Assembly (NCBI GenBank): GCA_023105745.1
Contig: JALGQZ010000017.1
Coordinates: 1,026,001 to 1,090,000 of the forward strand
Length of the DNA stretch: 64,000 nt
Source: Austropuccinia psidii
Taxonomy: Eukaryota; Basidiomycota; Pucciniomycetes; Pucciniales; Sphaerophragmiaceae
Direction of reading: 5' to 3'
Of this stretch, positions 34,288 to 43,038 are shown in pieces. Under the pieces are notes generated by a model, which had not been told where the DNA came from, did not search any database, and saw only the letters and a list, made by a program, of their open reading frames with translations. Both the position numbers and the translations under genes were made by a program. The first letter of the stretch is position 1. Each line of letters starts with the position of its first letter.

Positions 34288-34716
34288 CATTTTATGACCG
34301 TTGGTCATAATTTGACATTTTAAATTCTTTGATCTTCCTTTTCTGTATCTGAATGGCTTAGCTTGTTTGGTTGGTTTTTCTTCCCTTTCTTGATATAGTT
34401 TTCTTGCTTTATGGCAAATTATGACCGGCAGTCATAATTTTGACATTTTGAACTTCTTCTATCTTCTTTTTCTGTATCTGAACAGCCTAGCTTTTTTGGT
34501 TGGTTTTTCTTCCCTTTCTTGATATAGTTTTCTTGCTTTATGGAAAATTATGACCGGCGGTCATAATTTTGACATTTTTAACTTCTTCTATCTTCTTTTT
34601 CTGTATCTGAAGGCCTAGCTTGTTTGGTTGGTTTTTGTTTCTTCTTGTTTTCCTTTCCATATTTTATCTCTTCCTGTCTCAAAGAACCAAATTATGACCG
34701 GCGGTCATAATTTTGA
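34288..34716. repeat. Four ~120-150-bp units, each with a CCG-G-CGG palindrome
   Basis: Arms ATTATGACCG and CGGTCATAAT around one G are perfect at 34547-34567 and 34691-34711; variants occur at 34291-34310 and 34419-34438. Between them run TTGACATTTT and TTTCTTCCCTTTCTTGATA repeats. The half-site form CCG-N-CGG resembles targets of Zn2Cys6 regulators. Confidence 0.75.
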
Positions 34717-35037
34717 TATTTTGAGCTATCTATATCTTCTTTTGCTGTTTCTTCACACCATCTTTTCATTGTTTTTTTTTCAAAAAAGAGAAATAAGATT
34801 AATAAAGGCCTAAGGGCCCACACTTCCCCAAACCTGTGCCATTTTTTATATGAGGTGGCATAAGAACAGATAACCACCCCTGTTTTTCTTTTTCTTTTTC
34901 TTTTATTGAATTGAGATACTTGTACTTTTTTTTTTGTTTTTTTTAACACTTCCAAATTTGAAATATTGTCCTGAATACTGATACATAACCTGAAAAAATG
35001 TTTTTTTTCTTTTTTTTTATCTTTTCTTCCTTTTTTT
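34717..35037. other. Unassigned spacer
   Basis: T-rich. One minus-strand ORF (34692-34955) of Lys-rich low complexity overlaps the last palindrome and is not supported. Confidence 0.35.
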
Positions 35038-35721
35038 TTATAGTTTGTAAATAATATTCTTCTGAATCCATTGTATAAGCTGTTTCTTGAGTTTTGATAT
35101 GAATCTTCTTTTTTCTTCTTTAATTTTTTTTACAAATAATTCTTCCCAGATAAAGCTCCAACAATCCTTATTGATATTATAATTATGTGCCTTGAGACTA
35201 ATAATTCCAAGTATAAACACCTCTTCCCATAATACATTCCAATTGGCCTTTTCAATTACATAATTTCCACGCTTACATAAGATTCTTCCTTCTGGTATGT
35301 CCAGTAAATCCAGAAACAGTCCTCTTGAGGCTTCCACATCCCCAAAATATATTTTCCTTCTCCATTCTGAATCTGTTAATGTATCCTCTTCCCAATATGT
35401 GTTTCATAAATTTCCCTTGATACCATCATATGTAAGTAATTCTAGAGATTCCAGTCTTGAAAGAGAGAATCCTGGAAGCTCTTGCCAATCTTTAGATTCT
35501 TGAATATGTTGATGCAGTTCTAGAAAATTGAACAATTCTTCAAATTCTAAGTATGGAATCCATATCTGAAATAAATCCTCTCCTTCTTCAACAAATGGTG
35601 TTTCCCAGTAATTGACTTCTTCTGTATTTCCTACAATTTTGCAATTTACGTCTGTCCAGCCTTCTTCATTCCAACCAAGATTCCATTCAAATTCATTTTC
35701 ATGTGTAATTTTGGCATCCAT
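35038..35721 (-). CDS. Element 2 accessory ORF, second module, one TGA
   Basis: A single frame from ATG at 35721 to 35038, broken once by TGA at 35404-35406. It begins MDAKITHENEFEWNLGWNEE and contains ELPGFSLSRLESLELLTYDG followed by IKGNL and a NTYW-type stretch, then a Trp-rich part (NWNVLWEEVF). Its middle resembles the end of the upstream accessory frame (ELPGSNLTNVDFLELLTTIG, then IKGNLRNPYW, 36370-36300), so the two seem to be a diverged tandem duplication. Tryptophan and acidic residues are frequent. No known domain recognised, no metal-binding cluster, no membrane segment. The position between protease and pol is unusual for a Ty3 element. Confidence 0.5.
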
Positions 35722-35787
35722 GACTGTCTAGATCCTTTCTGAGGTTTGGTGAGATTATTGAGTTTTGAGATAAAAGACTAATTACTC

Positions 35788-35907
35788 TTTGATAAGGCAG
35801 GAGGTCACTGCCACTGAGTGATAAGAGTGTTTAAAAAAGATTTTTTTTTATAAGTTAGTTTGAATGATTTGAAATTCCTGTTTGATAAGGCAGGAGGTCA
35901 CTGCCCT
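35788..35907. repeat. Direct repeat between the accessory modules
   Basis: TTTGATAAGGCAGGAGGTCA followed by CTGCC occurs near 35791 and again near 35880, about 90 bp apart. It lies exactly between the two accessory modules. Confidence 0.65.
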
Positions 35908-36034
35908 TGATACTAATACAGATATATACAGAATTCTCTTTCTTTTTGGTGATTTTTTTTATTTTATTTTGCTATTTTTTATATGGTTTTTTTATTTTTT
36001 TTACTTGGTGATTGAAATTGGATTACTTCAGCTG

Positions 36035-37729
36035 TTATTGAGAAATATTCAACCTTCTGTTGTGAATTACTGAAAGACATATGTCCTTCAATATTTCTCC
36101 AAATATCTTGTTGCGTTGTTTTCTTTGTGTATTTCCTTTCCATTCTGAAACAAAACCTTTGACTTCATGAATAAACATGTACCCAACATCACACCAGCAA
36201 AGAGTTCCCCCCAAGATTTCTAAACCATCTAGATTCAAGTCTTCTTGAGCCCATAACATTTTGTGATACAGTCCTTCTATTGTCATTTGATAATATCCAT
36301 AAGGCTTCTTCCAGTAAGGATTCCTTAAATTTCCTTTGATTCCAATAGTGGTTAGTAATTCCAGAAAATCAACATTTGTAAGATTTGATCCAGGTAGTTC
36401 TGAAATATATTTGGTTTGAATTATTGGTTAATCTAGCTCATAATCATACAGTTCCTTAAATGTTATTATTGGAAGTATTATGTAATCTTCCAGTCCTTCA
36501 TATTCTGGTATGTCTTCCTGTATGCCATTTTGATTCTGGGAGTCATTTGGTAATTCAGATTTAATTCCTTTATTTTGATTAAATAGATCAGTTGCGCTTG
36601 AAAAGCAGAATATTTGATCATAGGCATCATTAAATTCTTCTAGAATGCTAAGTCCAGCTAGCCTTTGTGTATTTTCTGATAACTCTCCTTCTTCTAGATC
36701 TTCAAATATTCTTCCTTGCTTATATTTATGTTCCAAATCTTCATTATTCTGTTGGTATAACTTCAAGTCATCTTCTGATTCTGCTGTTTCCATTTTTTTA
36801 TCAATCCTCTTTTGAATATTTCTATCCCAAACTTGATCCATTTTGTCTTCAGTAATTATGGCACTTTCTTTTTCCAATTCTTCAAATTTTCTTTTTGCCA
36901 ATGGATTGATTATGTCATGTTTTATTTTTTCAGTATCACTAATGTACCAAGCTTTCTCCTGAAATAAATTTGAATAATCTTCTGCAATGCCTGAGGAATT
37001 TGCTTCAGGTGGCTTCAGATCCATTTTAAATTTCTTCTGTGGGCTTTCTACTTTATCTTCTTCATTCATACCACTTAACTCAAGTGCTAGCCATTTCTCT
37101 GGGTCTTCTATGGCCATGTCCAAATTTCTTCTCATCTTCTTCAGTTCCATTTTTATTTTTTCTATTGCTTCACTATCTTCTACCTTCAATTCATCTTCTG
37201 TCTCCTTTCCTTTAGATTTTCTTTCAGTTTGAGGTGGAATACTTTCTTTAGATGAAGATGATATGCTTAACTTTTCTTCATCTATTATATGGTTGAAATT
37301 ATCAAATACTAAGAATTCCAGGTAGGTTTTCTCTTCACTTTCCAAAGTGAATTCAAGATTCTTAATTTGACCAATTGGCTTCAAAAAGTTATCTGATGAT
37401 TTTGATGTGTAAGGGCTGATTTTTAATTCTGCTTTTAGGGCCATTTCCTGAGTTATAACATTCAAGTCATTTTTTGCATCAAAAATGGCTGAGAACGGTA
37501 TTTTGTTTATTCCAAGAAATATTGTCTTCAATGTTGTTGAATATTGACTTTCTGTTTCCTCTGTTTCTTTTCTTTTGGATGATTCTGCTCCATGTATTGA
37601 CCATTTTCCAATCTCTGAAGATGCACAAAGCTCCATACCTATTGGTGGAGAAATTTGCCAGCCCATAGCTTGAGGGTTACATATTGGTAAGCATAATCGA
37701 CGTCCATCTTGCTCTGGATAACTAAATAT
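36035..37729 (-). CDS. Element 2 accessory ORF with a retropepsin-like, DTG-less domain
   Basis: One frame continuing from the gag-protease ORF after a TAA (37730-37732). It holds a 412-residue part (ATG at 37666, TAA at 36428-36430) and stays open after that second TAA to 36035. Near residue 50 it reads FLGINKIPFSAIFDAKNDLN followed by VITQEMALKAELKIS, which has the layout of a retropepsin N-terminal half (compare MALVDTGSEINII in the real protease), but the triad is DAK. Next comes a long charged coiled-coil-like stretch (EKIKMELKKMRRNLDMAIED), then an acidic part and the ELPG...LELLT module that is duplicated at 35038-35721. It may be a structural domain derived from a protease copy. Function unknown. 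Confidence 0.55.
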
Positions 37730-39214
37730 TTACCCTTGCTTGTGTGAAAATTCCAATTTAACATTATTATCTGCTAAAAATGGTCTTCCAAGTATGGTGT
37801 GTACCGCTCCTTTTGCTATGAATAAATGAATTTCTTTTTCTTCTCCTGTTATCATAGTAATTGGTGTAAATTCTGAGAGTCCAACCAAGGATGTGATATG
37901 TCCACCAATTCCTCTGAGATTCATATTGAGCTTTCTACTTGTAAGTGAGGCTTGAATTGCAATTTCCTCTGGTATTATATTAATTTCTGATCCAGTATCC
38001 ACCAATGCCATTGTAGGACATTCTTCTCTTCCAATAAATACTTCCATAAACCCAAGTGGGCATGCATAATGTAATCTTGGGGTATCATAGTCCCGTAGCT
38101 TTACTGAAAGTAGTCTTTCTTGAATATTTGATGTATTGACTGATTTTATTACTTCTTTTTCCTGGGTAGTTAAATTTTGTAGTTTATCAATAAAGGTTGG
38201 TGACATTGATAATATTTCTTCAAGAGTAAGATTTATCTTTTGTTCAAGTATTCTCTTCATCACATGTTCAATTATTATCTTTGGGTTATTGGGTATAGAT
38301 TTTACCTTGTTTTTTAGTTCCATCTTTTGTGAATCCTGTCTAAGTACCTCCTTATTCTTTTCCTTGGAAATGATTTCAATATCATTATCTACTTCCTTTC
38401 CTTCTTGTGTTTTCTTGTATTTTGTTGGAATTAGAACTCTTATTTCTTCTTCTGCCTCATCTTCCTCGTGGTAGGCACCTGGTATCTTCTTTTTAAAGGG
38501 TTTGTGTGTTTCATTTTTATTCTCTTGCTGGGTTTGACTTTGAGTTTCCTGTCTTGCAGCTCTTTGCCTTATATGTCTAAGCCCAACATTTATTTGAATA
38601 TTTTCATTTGCTGGTGATATTTGAGGAGGTTTCCAGTTTCCCCATTCTTCTATTTGAGCTATAGCTGCTGCCTTCTCACCTTTAATTTCCTCAATTACTG
38701 TTGTTTCTTGCTTCTTTTGGGGTGGATTTGATTGTTCCATCATTTTCTTTGTAAAATCCTCCTGCTCTTTGGCAAAATGTCTAACTAATTCTTTTGCAGA
38801 TTTAGGGCCTTCTGTGGGTACTCTTTGAAAATTTGGAAAAAGATATGTTCCTCCACACTTCAAGACAATTCTTTTTTCCAAGTCTTCTGTGAGGTGATTA
38901 CATCTTATTGCGGAATGTCCTTCTTCTAAGCAGTAATAACACTTCAGTAGCTGTCTTGGAGCCATTTGTGCTGGAACATATGGTTGATAACCAAAAGATA
39001 TGGGTAGTAAAGGATATCTTGGCCTGAGTGGCTGTGAGTTTTGCGTAACTTTCTGATCTTGATTATTGCCTGCTTGTATTTTATTTGGAGATTCAACTAC
39101 TTCTGAAAGGTGTTTGAGCTGATTCAATACTTGCTTAACTGATTCCTTCCCAGTATCCTTTGATTGATGCCCTTGCGGCTGAGGATTTTGAATTTTTTGG
39201 GTAAGATCTTTCAT
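37730..39214 (-). CDS. gag-pro: Element 2 gag C-terminus and retropepsin
   Basis: 494 residues. A CCHC zinc knuckle CYYCLEEGHSAIRC is at about 92-105. A charged linker follows, then the protease: active site MALVDTGSEINIIP (Asp at about 406) and the second hallmark TILGRPFLADNN near 475. It ends KQG-TAA where Element 3 reads KGE, a GAA to TAA change. Upstream, the frame joins the gag N-terminal ORF through a one-base shift near 39215-39225: the frame with EESWEEVLKQMKDL corresponds to EEDTLEEVLQQVKEL in the unbroken Element 3 protein. It packages RNA and cleaves the polyprotein. Confidence 0.88.
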   Translation of the reverse strand: MKDLTQKIQNPQPQGHQSKDTGKESVKQVLNQLKHLSEVVESPNKIQAGNNQDQKVTQNSQPLRPRYPLLPISFGYQPYVPAQMAPRQLLKCYYCLEEGHSAIRCNHLTEDLEKRIVLKCGGTYLFPNFQRVPTEGPKSAKELVRHFAKEQEDFTKKMMEQSNPPQKKQETTVIEEIKGEKAAAIAQIEEWGNWKPPQISPANENIQINVGLRHIRQRAARQETQSQTQQENKNETHKPFKKKIPGAYHEEDEAEEEIRVLIPTKYKKTQEGKEVDNDIEIISKEKNKEVLRQDSQKMELKNKVKSIPNNPKIIIEHVMKRILEQKINLTLEEILSMSPTFIDKLQNLTTQEKEVIKSVNTSNIQERLLSVKLRDYDTPRLHYACPLGFMEVFIGREECPTMALVDTGSEINIIPEEIAIQASLTSRKLNMNLRGIGGHITSLVGLSEFTPITMITGEEKEIHLFIAKGAVHTILGRPFLADNNVKLEFSHKQG

Positions 39215-39219
39215 TTGCT

Positions 39220-40518
39220 TTAAGACTTCTTCCCAGCTTTCTTCTCTTGTGACTTTGGTTGTGAAAATTCCTTCTGTTGAATTAAGAGTTTGGCTTCTAA
39301 ATCTTGTTCAATATATAACTTTAAGATTTCCAATCTTGGAATGATATAACCACCATCCAAAGCTTGCACCATGGCCTTATCTTTAATCATTGCTTTGTAA
39401 ATAGATTCTTGAACACTTGAGGACAGACTGGCCAAAATTTCTTGATTGTGATTGATATCTCCTTGTATATATTGATACCTTCTGAGATAATTAATGATAG
39501 ATTCATATTCACCAATGAACGTTTTATATTGGGTCATATTTCTAATTCCTCCTTCTTGTTGAATCTCTGTAAATAATTGAGTAATTGAGGACAGCTTGTA
39601 TCTTCTTTCAGGTGACACTGTTCCCCATCTCCTCTTCATATCCAATTTTAATTGCTCCCAATCACCATTTTCATATCCAGGCATTCCTTCAATATAGTAG
39701 CTAATTTCTTGATCTTTAGTCCAAAAGGATATCTGTCTTGCTATATCCCTTCCACTTGCTCCTTCAATTTCTGCTATATTTTCTACTCTTTTAATAAATC
39801 TTTCCACTTCCTTTCCATCAAACCATAAACTATAATCCTTTGGTCTGATCTTGACAATGGGTGTATTGTTTCGTGGGATTTCTTGTTGCAATGGGCTTGA
39901 AGCCTGTGCATGAATATTAACCTGCTTTGGTAGAGTATTTGGTCTTTGTGAAGTGAATGGAGTTGATGAGGCCATAGGCCTTGAAAATGGTGATGGTGAC
40001 CCTTCTTGTCTAAAGATTCTTGGCATGCTCGTAGTTTCTTCCATTGGGCTGTTTTCTGCGGTAAAACTTGACTCTTTCCTTTTCCCTTCTTTTTTAAGGA
40101 GTTCAATTAATTCTTGTTGCATTTCCAACATTCTTTGATGAAGTCTTTCTACATCAGAAATATCTTCTTGTCCTTGCATAGTCTCTTCATTTATAATTTC
40201 TTCTTTGGATTCATCTGGATTGTGTGGTATCCTTGATGATGATGCTGAATCCATATTGATATTTTCTTTATTTATTTTCTCTTTTTCACTTTTCGTTTTA
40301 ATTTCAAATAGTTCCTTGAGTAATTTCTGAAAATAATCTGTAACTATCTTTTGATCTTCCTTCTTAGTTCTGGGTGTACCAACTGGTATACTATAATCTA
40401 TAGGTGATTCTTCTCCAGGTGGTGTTTCTCCTCTTTTTGGATAATAATAGTGAGATGATTTTGTTGAAGAACTTGATGGTGATGATGATTTAGAATTTTG
40501 TAGTTTTTCTGATTCCAG
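39220..40518 (-). CDS. gag: Element 2 gag N-terminus and capsid
   Basis: From the first ATG (40254) it encodes 344 residues: a Ser/Pro-rich N-terminus, then a capsid-like core with KDYSLWFDGKEVERFIKRVE, IEGASGRDIARQISFW and INYLRRYQYIQGDINHNQEI, closely matching Element 3. The frame stays open another 88 codons upstream of this ATG to CTG at 40518. That extension matches the equivalent region of Element 3 (NLESE, Ser-rich run, HYYYP, TPRT.KK), so I include it. No ATG is present in the extension; translation would need a spliced-on start or a non-AUG start. A frameshift ends the ORF at 39220 in this copy. Confidence 0.85.
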   Translation of the reverse strand: MESEKLQNSKSSSPSSSSTKSSHYYYPKRGETPPGEESPIDYSIPVGTPRTKKEDQKIVTDYFQKLLKELFEIKTKSEKEKINKENINMDSASSSRIPHNPDESKEEIINEETMQGQEDISDVERLHQRMLEMQQELIELLKKEGKRKESSFTAENSPMEETTSMPRIFRQEGSPSPFSRPMASSTPFTSQRPNTLPKQVNIHAQASSPLQQEIPRNNTPIVKIRPKDYSLWFDGKEVERFIKRVENIAEIEGASGRDIARQISFWTKDQEISYYIEGMPGYENGDWEQLKLDMKRRWGTVSPERRYKLSSITQLFTEIQQEGGIRNMTQYKTFIGEYESIINYLRRYQYIQGDINHNQEILASLSSSVQESIYKAMIKDKAMVQALDGGYIIPRLEILKLYIEQDLEAKLLIQQKEFSQPKSQEKKAGKKS

Positions 40519-40612
40519 ATTGACTTGATAGGTGCTTGAAATTGTTTATTGATAAAAGGCTTTTTTCTTTTTATGGACTAAATTTGAATGTTTTTTTTTT
40601 GATAATTGACGG

Positions 40613-42633
40613 TGTGGTATTCCATACCTGTCTGGGCCAGCTTCAAGCACATTGAGGGTGAAAATTTCAAAATATCAAAACTTAAATTGTCAATTTAGGA
40701 TATATCAGCTCAAAAGAAGCTTTCACAATCACATAAGTCAAATAGTAACATGGATAATATTGAATAAAGGAATATTTTAGCATTCAGTATATAAATAACC
40801 TCAAGATTTCCATAATTCAATAATTAAAAAGTTGATTAAACTATATGGATATATACAGGATAGCTTACAAATAGCCTTCACAAAAACAAAAAAAGTTTAG
40901 TTTAATACAGAAAGAAACCCTAAAGCCACAAAAAACATTACATTACTAAGAATTACAGTCACCAAAATGGATTTTATGTAATAATATCAACTATCAAAGT
41001 ATGAATACACATCCATTGTATAAAAAGATGGAACTGAATCAAACCTTAATTAACTTAATGCATAGAAATTTCCATATAAGCTTGAAAGAATTCCATGAAT
41101 GGCCAAACATAATACAAACAAATGATGCAATAATTTTACTAAATCAACACATATCCAAATTAACACCAAATAGTTTTTAAAAAATATTACATAATCAAAA
41201 GAAGGAAAAATGGTGCAATTGACCAAATAAATGGTGCAATAATCAAGTAAAATGACACCATCCAACATAAAATCACCAGCAAAAACACCTCAGATTACAT
41301 AATCACTCAGGAAATGATGCAATTTACCAAACATATGGTGCAATATCTCTACCAAATGACACCATCTCCAATTTACTCACCAGCTAAACTCCCTCAAGGC
41401 TGTGCATAATAAAATTAAAGTTTAATTAATTAAAGATAAAGTTCTAAAATATGGTGCAATATACCAAACATATGGTGCAATATCTTGATCCAATGACACC
41501 ATCTCAAAATTACTCACCAGCAAAATTAGCTCAAGGCTGTGCATAAACATCAACAAAGTTCAGAATGATGCAATAATCCAAACATATGGTGCAATATCTT
41601 TATCAAATGACACCATTTCAAAAACACTCACCAGCTAAAATACCTCAAGGTAAAATTTTTCTAAGTCCCCTGTTTTTGAGTGCCTCTATGGAGGGCCCAA
41701 AGAATATAAATAGAGGGCCTTTCTCCCTCATTTTCCCCATGCTCATGGAAGTATTTTCCCATTAATTGGAAATCTAATCCTCAATCTAAAGGATCCATCC
41801 ATCCCTATTCTAGTAGGATAACTAGCAAAATAAAATTATAAAGCTCAGTAGCAAAGCTCAGAAGCATATATTAGTAGTCAGAAATTATTGATAAAAGAAA
41901 ATATTTACAGTATTAATGAAAGAGTTTAATATTGCATAAATAGTATTATCATAACAAATATTATTAGTAGTCATAAAGTACTGCTCAAAGAAGTTACTAT
42001 TATTAGAGTTAATATTAATAGCTATCTTATCCTTGTCATCATTAAATCCTGAATCCATTAAGGAATATATACTCTTATCAAATAAGTATTATTAGCTATA
42101 TTGGTCATAAGATCCCTTAAAAAAAACAAATCAATAAATATAAAAACCTACCCTTCTATAATAAAAAAAATATTATAGTATTATCTCCAGTATATTATAT
42201 ATATTATACTGTTAATGAACCTCATAATAAACAATTAACCTAAAAATATAAATCCAAAAATATAGTTTGAAATATCATACATCTATATAATTATATATTA
42301 CCAATACTAAATTTATATTTAAATATTACCTTTAACCTAAAGAATAGTAGTATTAAGCCATTATATATATATATAGTAATCATAAAAGTTATTTATATAT
42401 TAATTGAGTAGGTCTGATAGAGACTGCTGAAAGTCTTCTCTAGTTGTAAAAGCCACAAAATTAAATAATTGATTTGTGAGCTCTATAGGGAGATTATTTA
42501 GTATATTCAGAGGGGCAGCTAATACACCTTAGCACCCTTGGTTACAGGATCATTCAGCAATTCAAAACTGTTTACCTGTGATTTCCCCCTCAAGGACTGC
42601 CTTATCCAATCCCACACTAAAAGGAGTTCCACA
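40613..42633 (+). repeat. 5' LTR of Element 3
   Basis: Bounded by TGTGGTATTCC and GGAGTTCCACA. U3 contains four blocks with ATGGTGCAAT, TGACACCAT and CACCAGC at roughly 107-135-bp spacing (41272, 41379, 41514, 41626), upstream of the TATA box. Confidence 0.95.
41705..41712 (+). promoter_or_regulatory. TATA box of Element 3 5' LTR
   Basis: TATAAATAGAGGGCC followed by CTCCCTCATTTTCCCC; the same layout as Element 2. The 3' LTR copy is at 57702-57709. Confidence 0.65.
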
Positions 42634-42635
42634 TC

Positions 42636-42652
42636 TGGTGTCCCAACAGTGG
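42636..42652 (+). promoter_or_regulatory. Primer-binding site of Element 3
   Basis: TGGTGTCCCAACAGTGG, two bases after the LTR, identical to that of Element 2 (58663-58679, minus strand). A conserved TGG start fits a tRNA 3' end; the tRNA was not identified. Confidence 0.7.
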
Positions 42653-43038
42653 CCAATAATTTACTTCAACCCTCAATCAATATTAAAAAAAACATTCAAA
42701 TACAAGAAATACTCAAGTTAAACATTCATGAAAAATAATAATAATAATAATAATAAAGATTAACCAACCTGGAATCAGAAAATAGAACTGAATCAAGAGA
42801 ATCACCATCATCATCATCAAAATCTTCTATTCAATCATACCATTATTATTACCCTATTAAAGGAAACAGGACACCTGTAAATCAAACACCCACAGATCAC
42901 AGACTACTGATTTCAACCCCAAGAACAGAAAAAAAAGAGAAAGAAGAATTAAGAAAGTTTTTCTTCAAGCTTATTCAAGAAGCAAAGAAGAAAAAATATT
43001 CTAAAAAGGAAATTGAAGGCATAGTTTATCAAGTAGAC

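Noticed and set aside
41050..41268. 72-codon minus-strand ORF, repeated at 57047-57265
   Set aside because: Same ORF in both LTRs of Element 3, antisense to U3 and not conserved elsewhere.
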